DNA from: Saccoglossus kowalevskii
Taxonomy: Eukaryota > Hemichordata > Enteropneusta > Harrimaniidae
Reading direction: 5' to 3'
Assembly: GCF_000003605.2 (NCBI RefSeq)
Contig: NW_003135352.1
Location: 77,198 to 115,364 of the forward strand
DNA: 38,167 nucleotides
The position numbers were made by a program, and so were the translations under genes. Positions 19,187 through 30,449 of this stretch are shown piece by piece (position 1 is the first letter of the stretch; every line of letters starts with the position of its first letter). The notes under the pieces are model-generated. The model made no database searches. It had not been told where the DNA came from and saw nothing but the letters and a program-made list of their open reading frames with translations.

Positions 19187-20278
19187 ATACAGTGACGATC
19201 ATGTATTCTGCTGCATTGCCTATAAACATAATACGAATATAGAGACTAGTCTACCTACTGCAAACGTGTTTTCCTCGTGCGGGCGACTTCTTCGTAATTT
19301 ACCGTTACGATTCCCCACTTGGTTAATTGGGATTACAGCTGTAACAATTAATTCGTATATTTTTATTTGGAGGGTCTGTCAGAAGAATGAAAACAAACCC
19401 CTCGAAGACGGTTGAGCCACTGTTCATTCTTATGATTACGTTCTCTGATTTTCTGATGGGAATATATTTGCTAGTAATTGCATCTTTTGATGCATTTTAC
19501 GGCAGTCATCATCTACTATACGATATTACCTGGCGAAATAGTGAAACATGTATCATTATTGGTGTCAATGCCATGTTGTCTAGTCAATGTTCTCTCTACA
19601 TTCTTACAATAATGACTGTTGATCGGTGTCTCGTAATTTCATTTTCATTTTCATATCAGAGAATACGAAAATTCAGCGCGAAACTGTCAATATTGATATC
19701 ACTTTGCCTCATGGCATTTATATTATTACTACCTGCATTCGGCATATCATATTTTGGTGACTCTTTCTATGGTACTAACAATGTCTGCCTACCCATCCAT
19801 CTTAGGCACGATCAACCGCCAGGCTGGCAATACTCAGTCACGTTTTTCACATTCACAAATTTAGTATGTGTGGTTGTAATATTTATTTGTTATGTGGTGA
19901 TATTTATTTCCAAAAAGAAGGCTGAAAGTGCCGTTAGCAGTACTCGAAAAAATAGGAATAGCAAGATGTTAGCCATAATAAATGCTATTGTGTTGTGTTC
20001 CGATCGTTATTGCATCATTCGTCTCCTTACCTGGAGTGGTTATACCTGTTTATATATATCCGTGGATGGCTGCAGCTGTTCTACCGATTAATTCCATTCT
20101 GAACCCGATATTATATTCAGTGATGTCACCCGAATTCAAAATCATTGACGTCAATGCAATACTTGAAAAACGACGTACGGAAAAGCGATTAAGGAGAATT
20201 GGTAAATTTGAAACATCGAAGCTTTATTTTTGTTCACAATTGTGTTACGTATCAATTATGCTATGTGTTGGGATTTGA
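19187..20278 (+). pseudogene. Seven-transmembrane part of a GRL101/relaxin-receptor-like GPCR
   Basis: The exon starts after TTTATATACAG with the LRR-to-TM hinge (DDHVFCCIAYKHN, NVFSSCGRLLRNL). TM1 follows (FPTWLIGITAVTINSYIFIW). TGA at 19413 and a frame change hit the TM1-TM2 loop. TM2-TM5 then read on (FSDFLMGIYLLVIASFDAFY, TIMTVDRCLVI with DRC for DRY, NVCLPIHL, then TM5 up to FISKKKAES). TM6-TM7 resume in another frame after about 19995 (VPIVIASFVSLPG, NSILNPILYSVMSPEFK). CLPIHL, DFLMGIYL, ASFDAFY and the FCC hinge place it with type C LRR-GPCRs (GRL101, RXFP). It would couple extracellular ligand binding to G proteins; as it stands it is not translatable in one piece. Confidence 0.88.
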
Positions 20279-20344
20279 AACTAAAACAATGGAGATGTAT
20301 TCTTCTTTTCGTGTATTTTAATATTTATATATTATATTACCCTA

Positions 20345-20440
20345 TCTATAAGGTGCGGAATTCGCGGAAATACAGCTTACATTCATTAATACAAGTCGTA
20401 TCGATCGGTACACAGTTTTCAACAAAATACGAGGATTGTG
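20345..20440 (+). pseudogene. Uncertain exon upstream of the kinase-like exon
   Basis: An open frame between a CTATAAG and TTGT|GTAAGT reads AEFAEIQLTFINTSRIDRYT, then VFNKIRGL. It ends in phase 1, the phase required by the next exon. I recognise no domain. It is listed because phase and splice donor agree with the kinase-like exon that follows. Confidence 0.3.
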
Positions 20441-20490
20441 TAAGTACATGATGCATCGGTATTCACATTGGAATACATGCATTACTACAG

Positions 20491-20603
20491 ATGTAGAGCA
20501 TATAGTTCATGATAACCGTATGGCTATTGAAACGCTTAATGACGAGAATCTTTGTCATGGAAATATCACTGCAAGAAATTGTTTTATCGACAAACATGAA
20601 AAT
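20491..20603 (+). pseudogene. Kinase-like catalytic-loop exon (HGN instead of HRD)
   Basis: A 113-nt exon between ATTACTACAG and AAT|GTAAGT, phase 1 in and phase 0 out. It encodes DNRMAIETLNDENLCHGNIT, then ARNCFIDKHEN. This looks like the end of helix E plus the catalytic loop of a tyrosine-kinase-like fold (HRDLAARNCLV in active receptor kinases). HGN replaces HRD, as in JAK-type pseudokinases. It lies about 330 bp behind the 7TM part of the GRL101-like relic on the same strand. A possible next exon from 20708 (after GTATGTCAG) reads LHRHMDNNTNRVPLYLDSVF and then meets a stop. It could be the receptor's cytoplasmic tail or the remnant of a separate gene. Confidence 0.5.
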
Positions 20604-20940
20604 GTAAGTACATAGTTTGCATTACAGACTTTGCTGGAAAAGTTAATTCAAATTATATGTTATTACTCTGTTGTATGTTGCCCTTTTGTTTCTCTAACGT
20701 ATGTCAGCTGCATCGGCACATGGATAATAATACAAATCGTGTGCCACTTTACTTAGACAGTGTTTTTAATTATTACGTCTAGCCTCTACATTATGGAGCA
20801 TTTGTTCTAATTGATGACGTGTTGCCAAATATCAGCGCCACTGCTGTTGCGGAAGACGGAGAACACTGAATACATGTGTATTGACTGAATACATGTGTAA
20901 GAAAACTAAAATATCACTTTGCCCAAATATCCGAAGTGAA

Positions 20941-21020
20941 CACCACCAACAACAGCAGCAGCACCACCAAAATTAACAACAACAATAGCAACACCACCGC
21001 CACCACCAACAACAACAACA
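20941..21020. repeat. CAN trinucleotide repeat
   Basis: About 80 bp of imperfect CAC/CAA/CAG triplets. No start or splice context suggests that it is translated. Confidence 0.9.
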
Positions 21021-22210
21021 CAGTTTTACGTTGCATAGAAATGCAGATAAATTGATATTAATATATCACACTAAACACTAAACAGCCATGGACGATAAGC
21101 ACCATGGTCGTGTGATAAATGAAGGCATTGTCTTAGTTCTTCAAAAATATTACAATATTGTTATTAGTGTCTAGCCTGAGCATGCGGAAGATTTTTCTGT
21201 AGAGGTAATGAGTAAGAAATTAAGTCTGATGACACATTTACACAAATCATTTTAGCTGACGCTATGGTAACTTGTCTTGTGAAGTGAATATCATGTTTCT
21301 TACACACATCATTTCGTTATGTTATATTGTATTGTGGATGTAGAACAGGATGTATTTACTCGTTTCGAAACACATGTTATCACTTCATGTTTGTCATGAG
21401 ACCCACATTATTTTAGTTTCTCTTACTGATACTACTATATAAGACAATATCACATACATATGTTTTGCTTCGCTGTTACCAACTACTTAAAAAATTTAAG
21501 CGCTCGATAATAATGATTTTTGCTTTGAATCTATTCGAGGCTACATATATGGTTGTGATAAATGTATTTTAGGTAAACTATTTTGAAATCTAAAAAATAA
21601 AACTATTGTGTTTGTTCTAGTTAGTATTGATGGTTTGACGTTATTCAAATTTGTCTTAACAAACAAATTGGAATAGATTGAGCTATTACATATGTAGGAA
21701 ATAAACATGAATCTTCTCTTATGTACTTGATCTTACTTTGATGGCTTTCAAAAACCTCCGCGATTCCTACGTCACTAAATTTTTCGTATATAGAGGTGAC
21801 ATGGAAGTATGACCTTTATTAGAACGCTAAGAATGTGGTGCTGCAACATACGACATTCTAATTAACTTGAGAAGGTGGTCGTTGCGCCATATGGGTCTCA
21901 TATGAACAACGATCACGATTCTGACTATTGAGCAAAACAACGAGTACAAACTTTAACTATGTAATTCATTGGTGGTTAGAAGGTGGTGAAGCGTCAGTGG
22001 TGGTAATTAGTCCACGTCAAGTGATTTCCATTAGCAAAGCGCATTGGATGTCGCAGATGCGCGGCCCGACGACCACCGCCCTTTATGGCTCGTGGTGTTA
22101 GCGATCGTTTTTATTATATATATATACACAACCGTGTTACACTTTTGGAGATTACCTAAATAGTTGAAACTTGAACGGAGATCAGCATATGCCACGTGGG
22201 ATGTGACACA
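21021..22210. other. Intergenic stretch
   Basis: About 1.2 kb of AT-rich sequence. It has a TATATATATACA tract near 22119-22130 and a more balanced island at 22000-22100 (GCGCGGCCCGACGACC). No exon is supported. Confidence 0.45.
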
Positions 22211-23059
22211 TTAAAAGAAACATCAATCCAAACAACATAATGACCCCTAAAGAAACAGCTCAACAAATGTAGGAGAATGTAATTTAATTTTTTTTTATAT
22301 CACTTTTCATTCTCTAGATATTCAACTTTATATCAGTATTATGTAGTCAGCCATCTCAAGCAACGGATTATGGGTAAAGTATGATATCATAGGATCTGTT
22401 GTCAAAATTGAGAAAATTATTTCATCTGTAACCTGAGAAATACTGATGCGAATCAGTTCAAATTTTCGTTGTGCATATTGCTCATGTATATAATTATAGT
22501 AATGGAAATTAGAATGTTATAAATACACATGAAGTGAAGATATTGCTAAAAACGTTAAAAAAATAAAAATCGATATTTTAGTCGTGAAATATAGAATGAC
22601 ACTTTTTTGTCCTTTTTTTGTGGTCAACATGTAATACATCACCTATATAACCTACTCACATTGGTAAATTGTATACAATATAAGAAAATTTGAACATTTG
22701 ATAGAACAACTTAAAAATGAATATTTTCAGTTCTATTTTCATGACAATTATTTTATAAACATGGATAGTACCAGTACATGTATGCTACCAATTTCTAAAC
22801 TTTCAGCCAATTTGAAGTTCAACTTTTGTAGTTATAGATGAAATCATTTTCTCAATTTCTGACAACAAATTCTATGATGTCATACTTTACCCATAATCCT
22901 TTACTTGAAAATCAAGATGGCTGACTACATATTACTGATAAAAAGTTGAATATCTTGAGAATGAAAAGTGATATAAAAATCTGTAAATTGCATTCTCCTA
23001 CATTTGTGGAGCTTTTTCTTTAGAGGTCATTATGTTGTTTGGATTGATGTTTCCTTTAA
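22211..23059. mobile_element. 849-bp non-autonomous element with ~225-bp inverted repeats and TTAA ends
   Basis: Left arm 22211-22440 mirrors right arm 22833-23059. Shared blocks include GAAACATCAATCCAAACAAC, ATAATGACC, CAAATGTAGGAGAATG, ATATCACTTTTCATTCTC, GGATTATGGGTAAAGTATGA and TTGAGAAAAT. Both ends read TTAA followed by A(A/G)GAAACATC, which could be a TTAA target duplication of the piggyBac type. The middle 390 bp are AT-rich and non-coding. No transposase was found. Arms differ at scattered positions, so the insertion is not recent. Confidence 0.85.
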
Positions 23060-24544
23060 CGATAACGAACACTTTGCAAAAGTAAAACTGACGTAATCGT
23101 TCACAACGTATGAAGACCATAGCATTAATATCAACTGCGTGACCTCAATGTGACTTTTCTGTTCAAATATTCCATCCCCTAAAGAATACAATTGCTAATT
23201 ATTTCAAAGCCACATCAGTTATGATTTCAATAATTTAGTCCCCGTTTACTTATTTTGTGAAACCATCATCCACCGTTCAAAGCCAATTCCAATTCGCGAA
23301 CGTCAATGATCGACCGCCGCGAATAGGTATTTTATAATATGTATGATAATATCATTTTTGCATTGCCAATTCCCCTGGGTAAAATGAACACTAGTTGATT
23401 GAACACAAATGGAACGGAACTGAAACTCAATCACGTTAGTACTAGTATTTCCATGGTTACACGATCCCTAGAGTTGACAATGACAGCAAAATGTGTTCAT
23501 TCAACTGGCGTCTTTGTAGCGATTTTTCCAAAATTGCCAAACTCAGGCCGGAACTTGGCCCACATTCACTTGTAGAAGACCATTTACCGACCCCTGGGAA
23601 CAATTACAAGACCGAGGGTATTTTAACACTCAAAATATTCATATCTCATATTTTTCGCGTTCATTTATTTTCGGAAGAAACAAATCGGTATACCTGAATT
23701 GAGCGTATTTTGTTAATTATCAAATGCAAAATGCAGTCAAAGTAGGGTTTAAGCTGTGGAAAAATCGGAAAGTGATTGTTCATGAAAACAAGTTAGGGTT
23801 ACTTCCTTCTTTTATTACTTTGATAGAAAATTTTCTTCAACAAATTCAATTTAACTGCTTTGCCCTAAACTGTCGCTGTTCACTACATTGTCCGGTGATG
23901 ATTGTACAAATAGACAGTGCATGAAAATCAGCATGTGATTGGTGCGACATTGCGTCAGATTATTGACGAGCGTGGAATAGTGTCCGTGCTATATATTGAT
24001 GTGTGTACATTGTCATAGACAAATTGATCGACCCCTTTAGAACGGTAGTTTGCAAGGACGTAGGCAGGTACAACTGGTGACGTCATTGTATCTGTTACAG
24101 AATGCAGTGTGTGTAAACGTGGCAAGTTAGTCGTGATCGGGTGGATACATGGTTCTTCTTAACAACATATCAGCATAATACAATGCAACACATACCTATA
24201 TACATATTCATAAACCGACAGAATTTCAGCTTTCAAGTCGCGTCTATATGGCATCTGATGTCAATAGTGAATTTGTATAAAAACTAAATCAGAATTTGTG
24301 ATAGTGAAAATATTGTTATACTAGTTTGAACTTGTTGTTTGATATTATGGTGTAAATAATTTTCGTCATTAATCAAATAATAACGGAGTTCTAAAATATC
24401 GACCCACCCATGCAAGTTGCGACAGATGGCCCCTGCCTTAAAATAGGAATAACCGTCACATGATTATACTTGGCTAATTTTACGTGTCGATCAGTTGTTT
24501 CGTGCTGTCGCCGAACCAAGAGAAGTTGGTCTTTGAAAGGCAAC
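23060..24544. other. Intergenic stretch before the lectin-protease gene
   Basis: About 1.5 kb. An open frame at 23491-23697 (plus strand) with less AT-rich composition (LRPELGPHSLVEDHLP) matches no domain I know. The last 100 bp before the next start codon should hold its promoter and 5' untranslated region; no TATA box stands out. Confidence 0.4.
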
Positions 24545-24632
24545 ATGGCAGTCAAACTTGTACTAATCCCATTGTTTATTGCCTTCGTTTTTGGCGTAGT
24601 CAATAATTCACCGCGTGCGATACGCTCTGATG
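24545..24632 (+). CDS. Signal-peptide exon of the lectin-astacin gene
   Basis: The ATG at 24545 (context GCAACATGG) opens MAVKLVLIPLFIAFVFGVV, then NNSPRAIRSD. This is a textbook secretion signal with likely cleavage after FVFG or GVVN. It ends GATG|GTGAGT in phase 1, the phase of the first lectin exon. The linking intron would be 4.1 kb. No other lectin-type or signal exon lies between, so it is the natural first exon, though the long gap leaves room for doubt. Confidence 0.7.
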
Positions 24633-25447
24633 GTGAGTGATTTCTTGTTTTCCTTATGATTCAGTTTATACTATATATCAAACGTAGGGATGGCAATTAA
24701 TGTATAAGTTCTTGTAAAATGTTTCCAAGCGAAAGTTACTCAGGTCCCTACCATTGATACCTCCTAAAACAGAGGTTGTCTAGTCGAACATCGCCCGTTT
24801 GTGTATGTGTTGTTGTTGATGTTTTCCGAGACTTTACTTAATTTATATTAATGTAATCGTAGAATTTTCTTCAGTGTGTTACCTGTTACATATGCCAGAT
24901 GACTAGTCGCACATAGGGCCTCCTTCGAACGTATCCATTCTGTCATATCAGTTGCTGCAGTCCTGGTTATCTTCTATTTTAAAAGTATTGAGTTTCTTTC
25001 GTCTCATTTTGTCATCTTCGATGCAGCATTGGATTCATGTAACAACACTGATAATTTCTGTAACTTCAGTTTTGTTGCTTACTTAATTCTGTTACTGTTC
25101 TATATAAGTTGGGCTGCCTTAATTAATACATTTCTCTTCTTTGAAACTCTATGAATCCTATTCCTCTTCCTGATTTTGTTAAAGTTGTACCCAGGTATAT
25201 AACAACTTTGCCACCGATGTAATTGAATCCTAACTGTATTTGTATTTCTCTTCTGGAAATTCACTCGTTAACATATGTAGATGATCTGTCAGTTTTTGTT
25301 TGATATGTTGTTTTGTGGATGTTATGATCACCAAATCATTTGTGAAATCCAAGCTATCAAATTTTTATGCAGCCTTGTTTCATCCCTATTTTTATGTTAA
25401 ATCATTGCAATGTTTCCCTTGATGTAACTGTACATTCGTATGAGTAA

Positions 25448-25790
25448 TGGGGGGGGGGGTCTTATCGCTTAGGTCAGACTTTTTTATTCATTGTTTCTCG
25501 AGTTTTTATAAGGCAATTTTTTTGAGGAGGGCGGAAAAATGTAAAATTATTTTTTTTTTCCATTAGATTTGTGTGATTCTCAAAGAATTGTAAGTGAGAT
25601 CATTGATCGGAGAGAAGAAATGAAATAAAGTTTTTTTTTAGCAATTTTTTATACTTACAAGTCGGCGGGCGCGAGAAATTATGCTGAAATAAAATTTTAT
25701 TTTTATTTCATTTTCGGCTCCTGTTCATTCGGTGGGTTCGCGAAACAAGGGATAATGAAAGTCTGGCCTTAGTCGATCAAACACCCCTAC
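25448..25790. mobile_element. Foldback/MITE-like element, ~340 bp
   Basis: The left end (G-run, then CGCTTAGGTCAGACTTT and CATTGTTTC) is mirrored on the right (GAAACAAGG, AAAGTCTGGCCTTAG, then a C-run). That gives imperfect inverted repeats of about 55 bp. The interior contains T-runs and GGCGGGCGCGAG. No target duplication was found. Confidence 0.5.
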
Positions 25791-28614
25791 AACATAACTG
25801 ATCTTTAAGAAAAAGGAAGCCTTCTATTTTAATGAGTGTAGATTGCTCACACTAGTTATATTTTCGAGGCATGCTTAAATTAATCTAAACATTATTTATT
25901 GTCAGTGGACGGTACATGACAAATTTGCACAAAGATATGACAAAATTATTCAATGCCACAACATTTATAAATGCACCTGAGGCTATTCTGTTTTTTTTTT
26001 AGTTGGTCCAAATCGAACGATCAAATGCATATTCATGAGGCGATAATTTCAATATTCATGCACGCGCGCTGCTCAATTCGTAGAAACAGTACATTATACA
26101 ATATGTTAACTTCATCAGAGGTGGATATACAGCTTTTGCGACCCAAAGATCTCATTGCTAATCGATACAAATTCGAGGTTGACGATAAACTCTGAAGATG
26201 ATTGAAACTGTATGTCCACAAATCAAATTGTCGTTGTAGTATGTTTGTTGCATAATACCAGTTGTAGGTACTTTCATGTGTTATACAACGTGTACGTATA
26301 ACCAGGTCACGGCATAAAACCGCGGATATCCTACAACACCCATTGGCCAAACAACACAGACGAGGTAATGTTATTTGTATAATCCGTGTTATGTGTACGC
26401 AGCATTATCGACCATTGCAGATCACGCTATTCAAACCACCTTCGAATAGTTATTCAAAATAAATATTTTTTCTTTGCACAGCTCGCGGTGTTTATTTTAA
26501 TGACGGTTCAATGTGTGCCATCAGGTGTGTGTTGAATGCATCATTTGTTGGTCCCTCGATCAAAAACAGATATACAGCTCTAACAATCTGACGTGCAACT
26601 AATCGATTCCATTTACCAGGGTCAATACATAGATTGTTCGTATTGTTTCAATAAAGGCCAGCTGGAGACATGGTTTATTATATATAATGATCGAGCATAC
26701 AACTGCCAGTCAAAACAGTTCCACAATCAACAAACTCCTTTAAAACATAATTGTAATGATCACAATTCCTATTTAGTGGTCCATATGACTGAAGCTTTAT
26801 TTTACTCACTGATAGAATAACATGACACCCTTTTCCATAGTGCCATACAACAGAGGTGTCAGTTGATAGACTGAAGAACTGAATTATGGGATTGTATTAT
26901 TATATAAACAATAACTCACTCCAATCCATCTCAAACCTTTGGAATGTGTTTGATCTGTATTTGCTAGTTTATATAACAGAGTAGTTGTTAATATTCGAGC
27001 CGTTTGATTCCTTCCTACGCATTTGAATAAACTTGAAATCTGATTTTTTACGAAGTATATGTGTCTATAAATGAACTCAATGGTCACTGCTGGTGAGAAT
27101 TGCACTAATTTAAGGCATCGTGACAATAACAATGGAACGAAACTCCCAGAATCCACAAAGAAGTTGCCACACAAGCTGTCGATCATGCCTAGAGTTATGT
27201 TTAAAAAAACATACGTAATCAGTGTCGTTAACCTTGTGTGTGAGCAACAGGCATACATGGCTTTGTGTTCTTGTAGTAAATAGTCTGACAAATATACACT
27301 TTAGAAATGGTAAATATACACTATGAAACCCCTTTCTTCTGTCTATACAATGTAATGATTATTAGTTTCGCAATAGAAACTACTAGAAAACTAGTTGTTG
27401 GTTTATTTGTCAGCGACGCCCTTTTCTTTTTCTCGCATTCACGGTTGCCAAACAAATAGCTATTCCGTTGCTTTCTAGAAATATACAAGACAAAATGCGA
27501 TACCTAAGTGAGCATGTCGAGTAGTTTCAAAATAGTCCTTTCCATGCATCTTTATAAGCGAATGCATACCAATTAAATGAAAAAAAAAATAGTTTCTCGC
27601 TCTTATCGAGATTGCAGCTGCAATTTTTTGTGTAGAAGTCCTGTTGTCTGGGCTACAACAAATCCAAAACTATTACCTCCGATTGCCACACATCGATGGC
27701 CAGTTCTACGTCGAGACATTATGTAATGTAGGGCTGTGTAACCAAGAGTGTTGCCATAGGAACTTAATTTGTAATTATATGTACCTTATCTTAAATAAAT
27801 AGGGAAATAATATCCAAATGATTATCAGAACCAATTATTTTCAATGTCGGACATTATTTGTCGAACAAATTTGAACTCGCAGCAGACATTTTTTTAAATT
27901 AATTACGCAAAATTATCACACTAAATATAGCTGCATTTAAGCCACATCCGTGCCGAATACATGTCACCTGATGGAGAATGCGAATAAACACTGTATCGTT
28001 ATTGGGGTGAACATCAAGTTGGGTTTGAGTGGCCAATTTTCAATGTATCAGCAAATCCTTTCTGGTTACTTCCTCACTACATTGTGTAGTTATAAATCAC
28101 GATGTAACGATCAACAACTTTCTGAATATACTGAATATAACCGGTGGTAGTCTTTTTGCACTACTTGACAACTGTAAGTCGGAGAAAAGTGTCTTTTCCA
28201 CAAATCGGGACGCAAATGTAATCCTATATATTATATTTCGTATTTTTGAACTCATGTTACAAAGTAAATGACCTCACCAATATTGTATCTCAGTAAACAA
28301 TGTGTACACTGCCATGGATTCGTTTGATTTGCTTGGATTTTAGTTCATATTAGTTCAAAAGCTTCCCCTCATCTGCATGACTGTATTTTTTTAGTCTTAT
28401 GTTAGCAGAAAATCGGGTCTCGGATAAACTGCGTTTTTTCCGACTTTTTCTACTGTATACAGCATAGTCGACAATGGTGTTTTGGTACGAAGTTGTTTAA
28501 TTGTACGATTTGTTCGATTGCAAATATTTGCTGCTATATTTATTTTTGTTCGCTTATGTGCATATAGTGTGAAACTGGGCTGGTTATGCCTATTTATTCA
28601 CCAGTACTATATTC

Positions 28615-28740
28615 AAAATGGCGGCACATATCAAACTCCGCATGCGCACTACAGAAACGCCCGTGAATAAATTTTATGGCGCTATGGTAATGGTTGTTTT
28701 TCTTCTTTTTTTAATGGCATCAATATTGTTCGAACTATGA
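28615..28740 (+). promoter_or_regulatory. Promoter-like motif cluster, with a short reading frame
   Basis: AAAATGGCGGC (28615-28625) matches the YY1 initiator-type motif. GCATGCGCAC (28640-28649) matches the core of NRF-1 sites. Both typify TATA-less metazoan promoters. From the ATG inside the YY1-like motif (28618) a 40-codon frame runs to TGA at 28740. It ends in a hydrophobic run (GAMVMVVFLLFLMASILF), 40 bp before the first lectin exon. It could be a second transcription start for the lectin gene or an unrelated element. Confidence 0.35.
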
Positions 28741-28779
28741 CACTAAGCATTACGAACTATCTCTAATCCGCAATTCTAG

Positions 28780-29163
28780 ATGATTCGTCATGTCTGACAA
28801 ACGAGGAATATTACGAAGGTCATTGTTACCTGATTATGGACGATCGTCAAAATTGGGACCAGTCGAAACAGACGTGTAACCTTAATGGCTACGGATCTCA
28901 ACTGGTCAGTATCACTCATTTCGATGAACTCCAATTTCTCCGTACACGGATCTTGGAAGATTACAACGGAAATGATTACTGGGTTGGTGCCACATTGTCT
29001 GACAATGGTTGGGAATGGTTGTCGGGACAACCCTGGTTGAACAGCATGTGGGCAGCAGATGGAGAAGATGAGGGCGCTCCATGCGCTCGTTTACGAGAAA
29101 CCGACGAGTATTTTCTCAATGACAGGGTATGCTCAGTTAAAGCTGGATATATCTGCAAAAGAG
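28780..29163 (+). CDS. C-type lectin domain 1
   Basis: A single 384-nt exon (phase 1 to 1) between GCAATTCTAG and AGAG|GTAATT. Landmarks: SCLTNEEYYEGHCYLI, NWDQSKQTCNLNG, QLVSITHFDELQFLR, DYWVGATLSDNGWEWLSG, GAPCARLR, FLNDRVCSVKAGYICKRG. All six cysteines of a long-form domain are present, as are the WVGA core (the WIGL equivalent) and the L-N-D near the fifth cysteine. The EPN/QPD sugar-selecting motif is absent, so calcium-dependent sugar binding is doubtful; protein or other ligands are possible. No lesion. Confidence 0.93.
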
Positions 29164-29635
29164 GTAATTTGTGCATATATATTAACGCTATGATTTAGCT
29201 GAACTCCATTTATAGCGGGTGTCCCAGAAGACACCAGAATAATGATTATCACCTTCAAACTTAATTTTGAGGTTTGAGTAAGATAATATAATTACGAGCC
29301 ACCGTATACATTTAGATGCATGTGAACTCAATGGCGAGTTTCCAGCTTACTTTGTTTGATAGGTCGTTGAGAAAATGTATAATAATAACGAAACAACCTA
29401 TAAACCACTAAAACATAATGACTATAATTTAAGAGCTCTATCATAAATAAAGTATATTAAACACAGTGGTCAAAGTTAACACTTCGTGGTTTGCATATTT
29501 GCATGTATTTTCAACAATTGATAAATCACACAGGTCAGACATGAATAATGTTTAGAAGATCTTCAGATTGCTTACTTTTTTCTGGACATCATTTCATGAT
29601 TAATCAATGCATTCACAATTAATATTAACTTTTAG

Positions 29636-30049
29636 TTGCTGAAAGCATAGCACTCGATGAACAACAACTTGTTTGTGCCGGGAACGAGGACAATTACGAC
29701 ACTTTCTGTTACAAAGTAATCGATGACCAGCTACACGTAAAGGACTTCGAGGGCGCTAGACAAGAATGTCTCGCGGATGGGTATTATCTGTCAAGCATAT
29801 CAACAAGCGAAGAACACGATTTTCTGAAGACACTTCTGTCGAGTAAATACAGTAGTAGACAGTTTTGGGTTGGTGCTAAGTATCAAAGCAATGCATGGGT
29901 ATGGCTAGGAGGAGATGACTGGAACGATGTAGTATGGGCAGCGAACGGCGAGACGGACGGGGCTGACTGTGCACTTATAAACCGGGATGACGGGTACGCC
30001 CTCACCGGCACATCATGTAATGAGAAACACGGATATGTGTGCAAAAGAG
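29636..30049 (+). CDS. C-type lectin domain 2
   Basis: A single 414-nt exon (phase 1 to 1) between AACTTTTAG and AGAG|GTAAGA. Landmarks: QLVCAGNEDNYDTFCYKV, GARQECLADGYYLSSI, FWVGAKYQSNAWVWLGGDDW, GADCALINRDDGY, TSCNEKHGYVCKRG. It has six cysteines and the same exon layout and ending (CKRG) as domain 1, so the two probably arose by tandem duplication. There is again no EPN/QPD motif; GDDW stands in its place. An N-terminal linker (VAESIALDEQQ) precedes the domain. Intact. Confidence 0.93.
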
Positions 30050-30256
30050 GTAAGATCACTAGTAATGTATTATCGAACTTTATCTGAGACTGCTCATTGC
30101 ACGTTATGCACACCAATACCATATGTGATAAAAATAAACTTAAATTTCTATAAATCGTGACGTCATATTTGCTTATATTTTCATAAATATACGGTGTAGC
30201 AAAAATCTTGGATTCATTCACTTTACCCAGCGTTAAATTACTTTGATTTGTTGCAG

Positions 30257-30449
30257 TTGCCGACACTCTGCCAATCGTAGAAGCCGGCAACTGTGACGTC
30301 ATGATGCAGAAGGACACGTGTTACATTGTATCAAATCATCGCGCTACATGGGACGACGCACGTGACTACTGTGCTGCAATGGGCGGCAACCTTGCAAAAC
30401 TAGAGAAGAAAAATGTTCGGTCCAAATTAGACGAGATTGCGAGTGAAAA
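30257..30449 (+). CDS. C-type lectin domain 3, first half
   Basis: Acceptor TTTGTTGCAG; donor GAAAA|GTGTGT in phase 2. It encodes VADTLPIVEAGNCDVM, DTCYIVSNHRATWDDARDYC, AAMGGNLAKLEKKNV, SKLDEIASEK. This is the C-Y...W-x-x-A-x-x-x-C...L-A-x-L opening of the fold. Unlike domains 1 and 2 it is split by an intron (30450-31086). The donor is non-standard after GT but keeps phase with the next exon. Confidence 0.87.

Larger units (their letters stand above)
24633..28779. other. Long first intron of the lectin-astacin gene
   Basis: About 4.1 kb, AT-rich, with a foldback-type element (25448-25790) and a promoter-like cluster near 28618-28650. A short piece at 26482-26523 after TTTGCACAG reads LAVFILMTVQCVPS before GTGTGT, signal-like but without a start codon. 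No further exon is supported. Confidence 0.45.

Noticed and set aside
20941-21020. CAN repeat as a coding Gln/Thr/Asn tract
   Set aside because: No open exon with splice sites surrounds it. It behaves as a plain microsatellite.
23491-23924. Two short open frames on the plus strand
   Set aside because: More balanced composition made them look exonic, but they match no family and lack paired splice sites. Mentioned only as part of the intergenic stretch.
26884-27291. 135-codon minus-strand open frame
   Set aside because: No domain, no splice context and AT-driven composition. The opposite strand is equally open here, so it is most likely chance.
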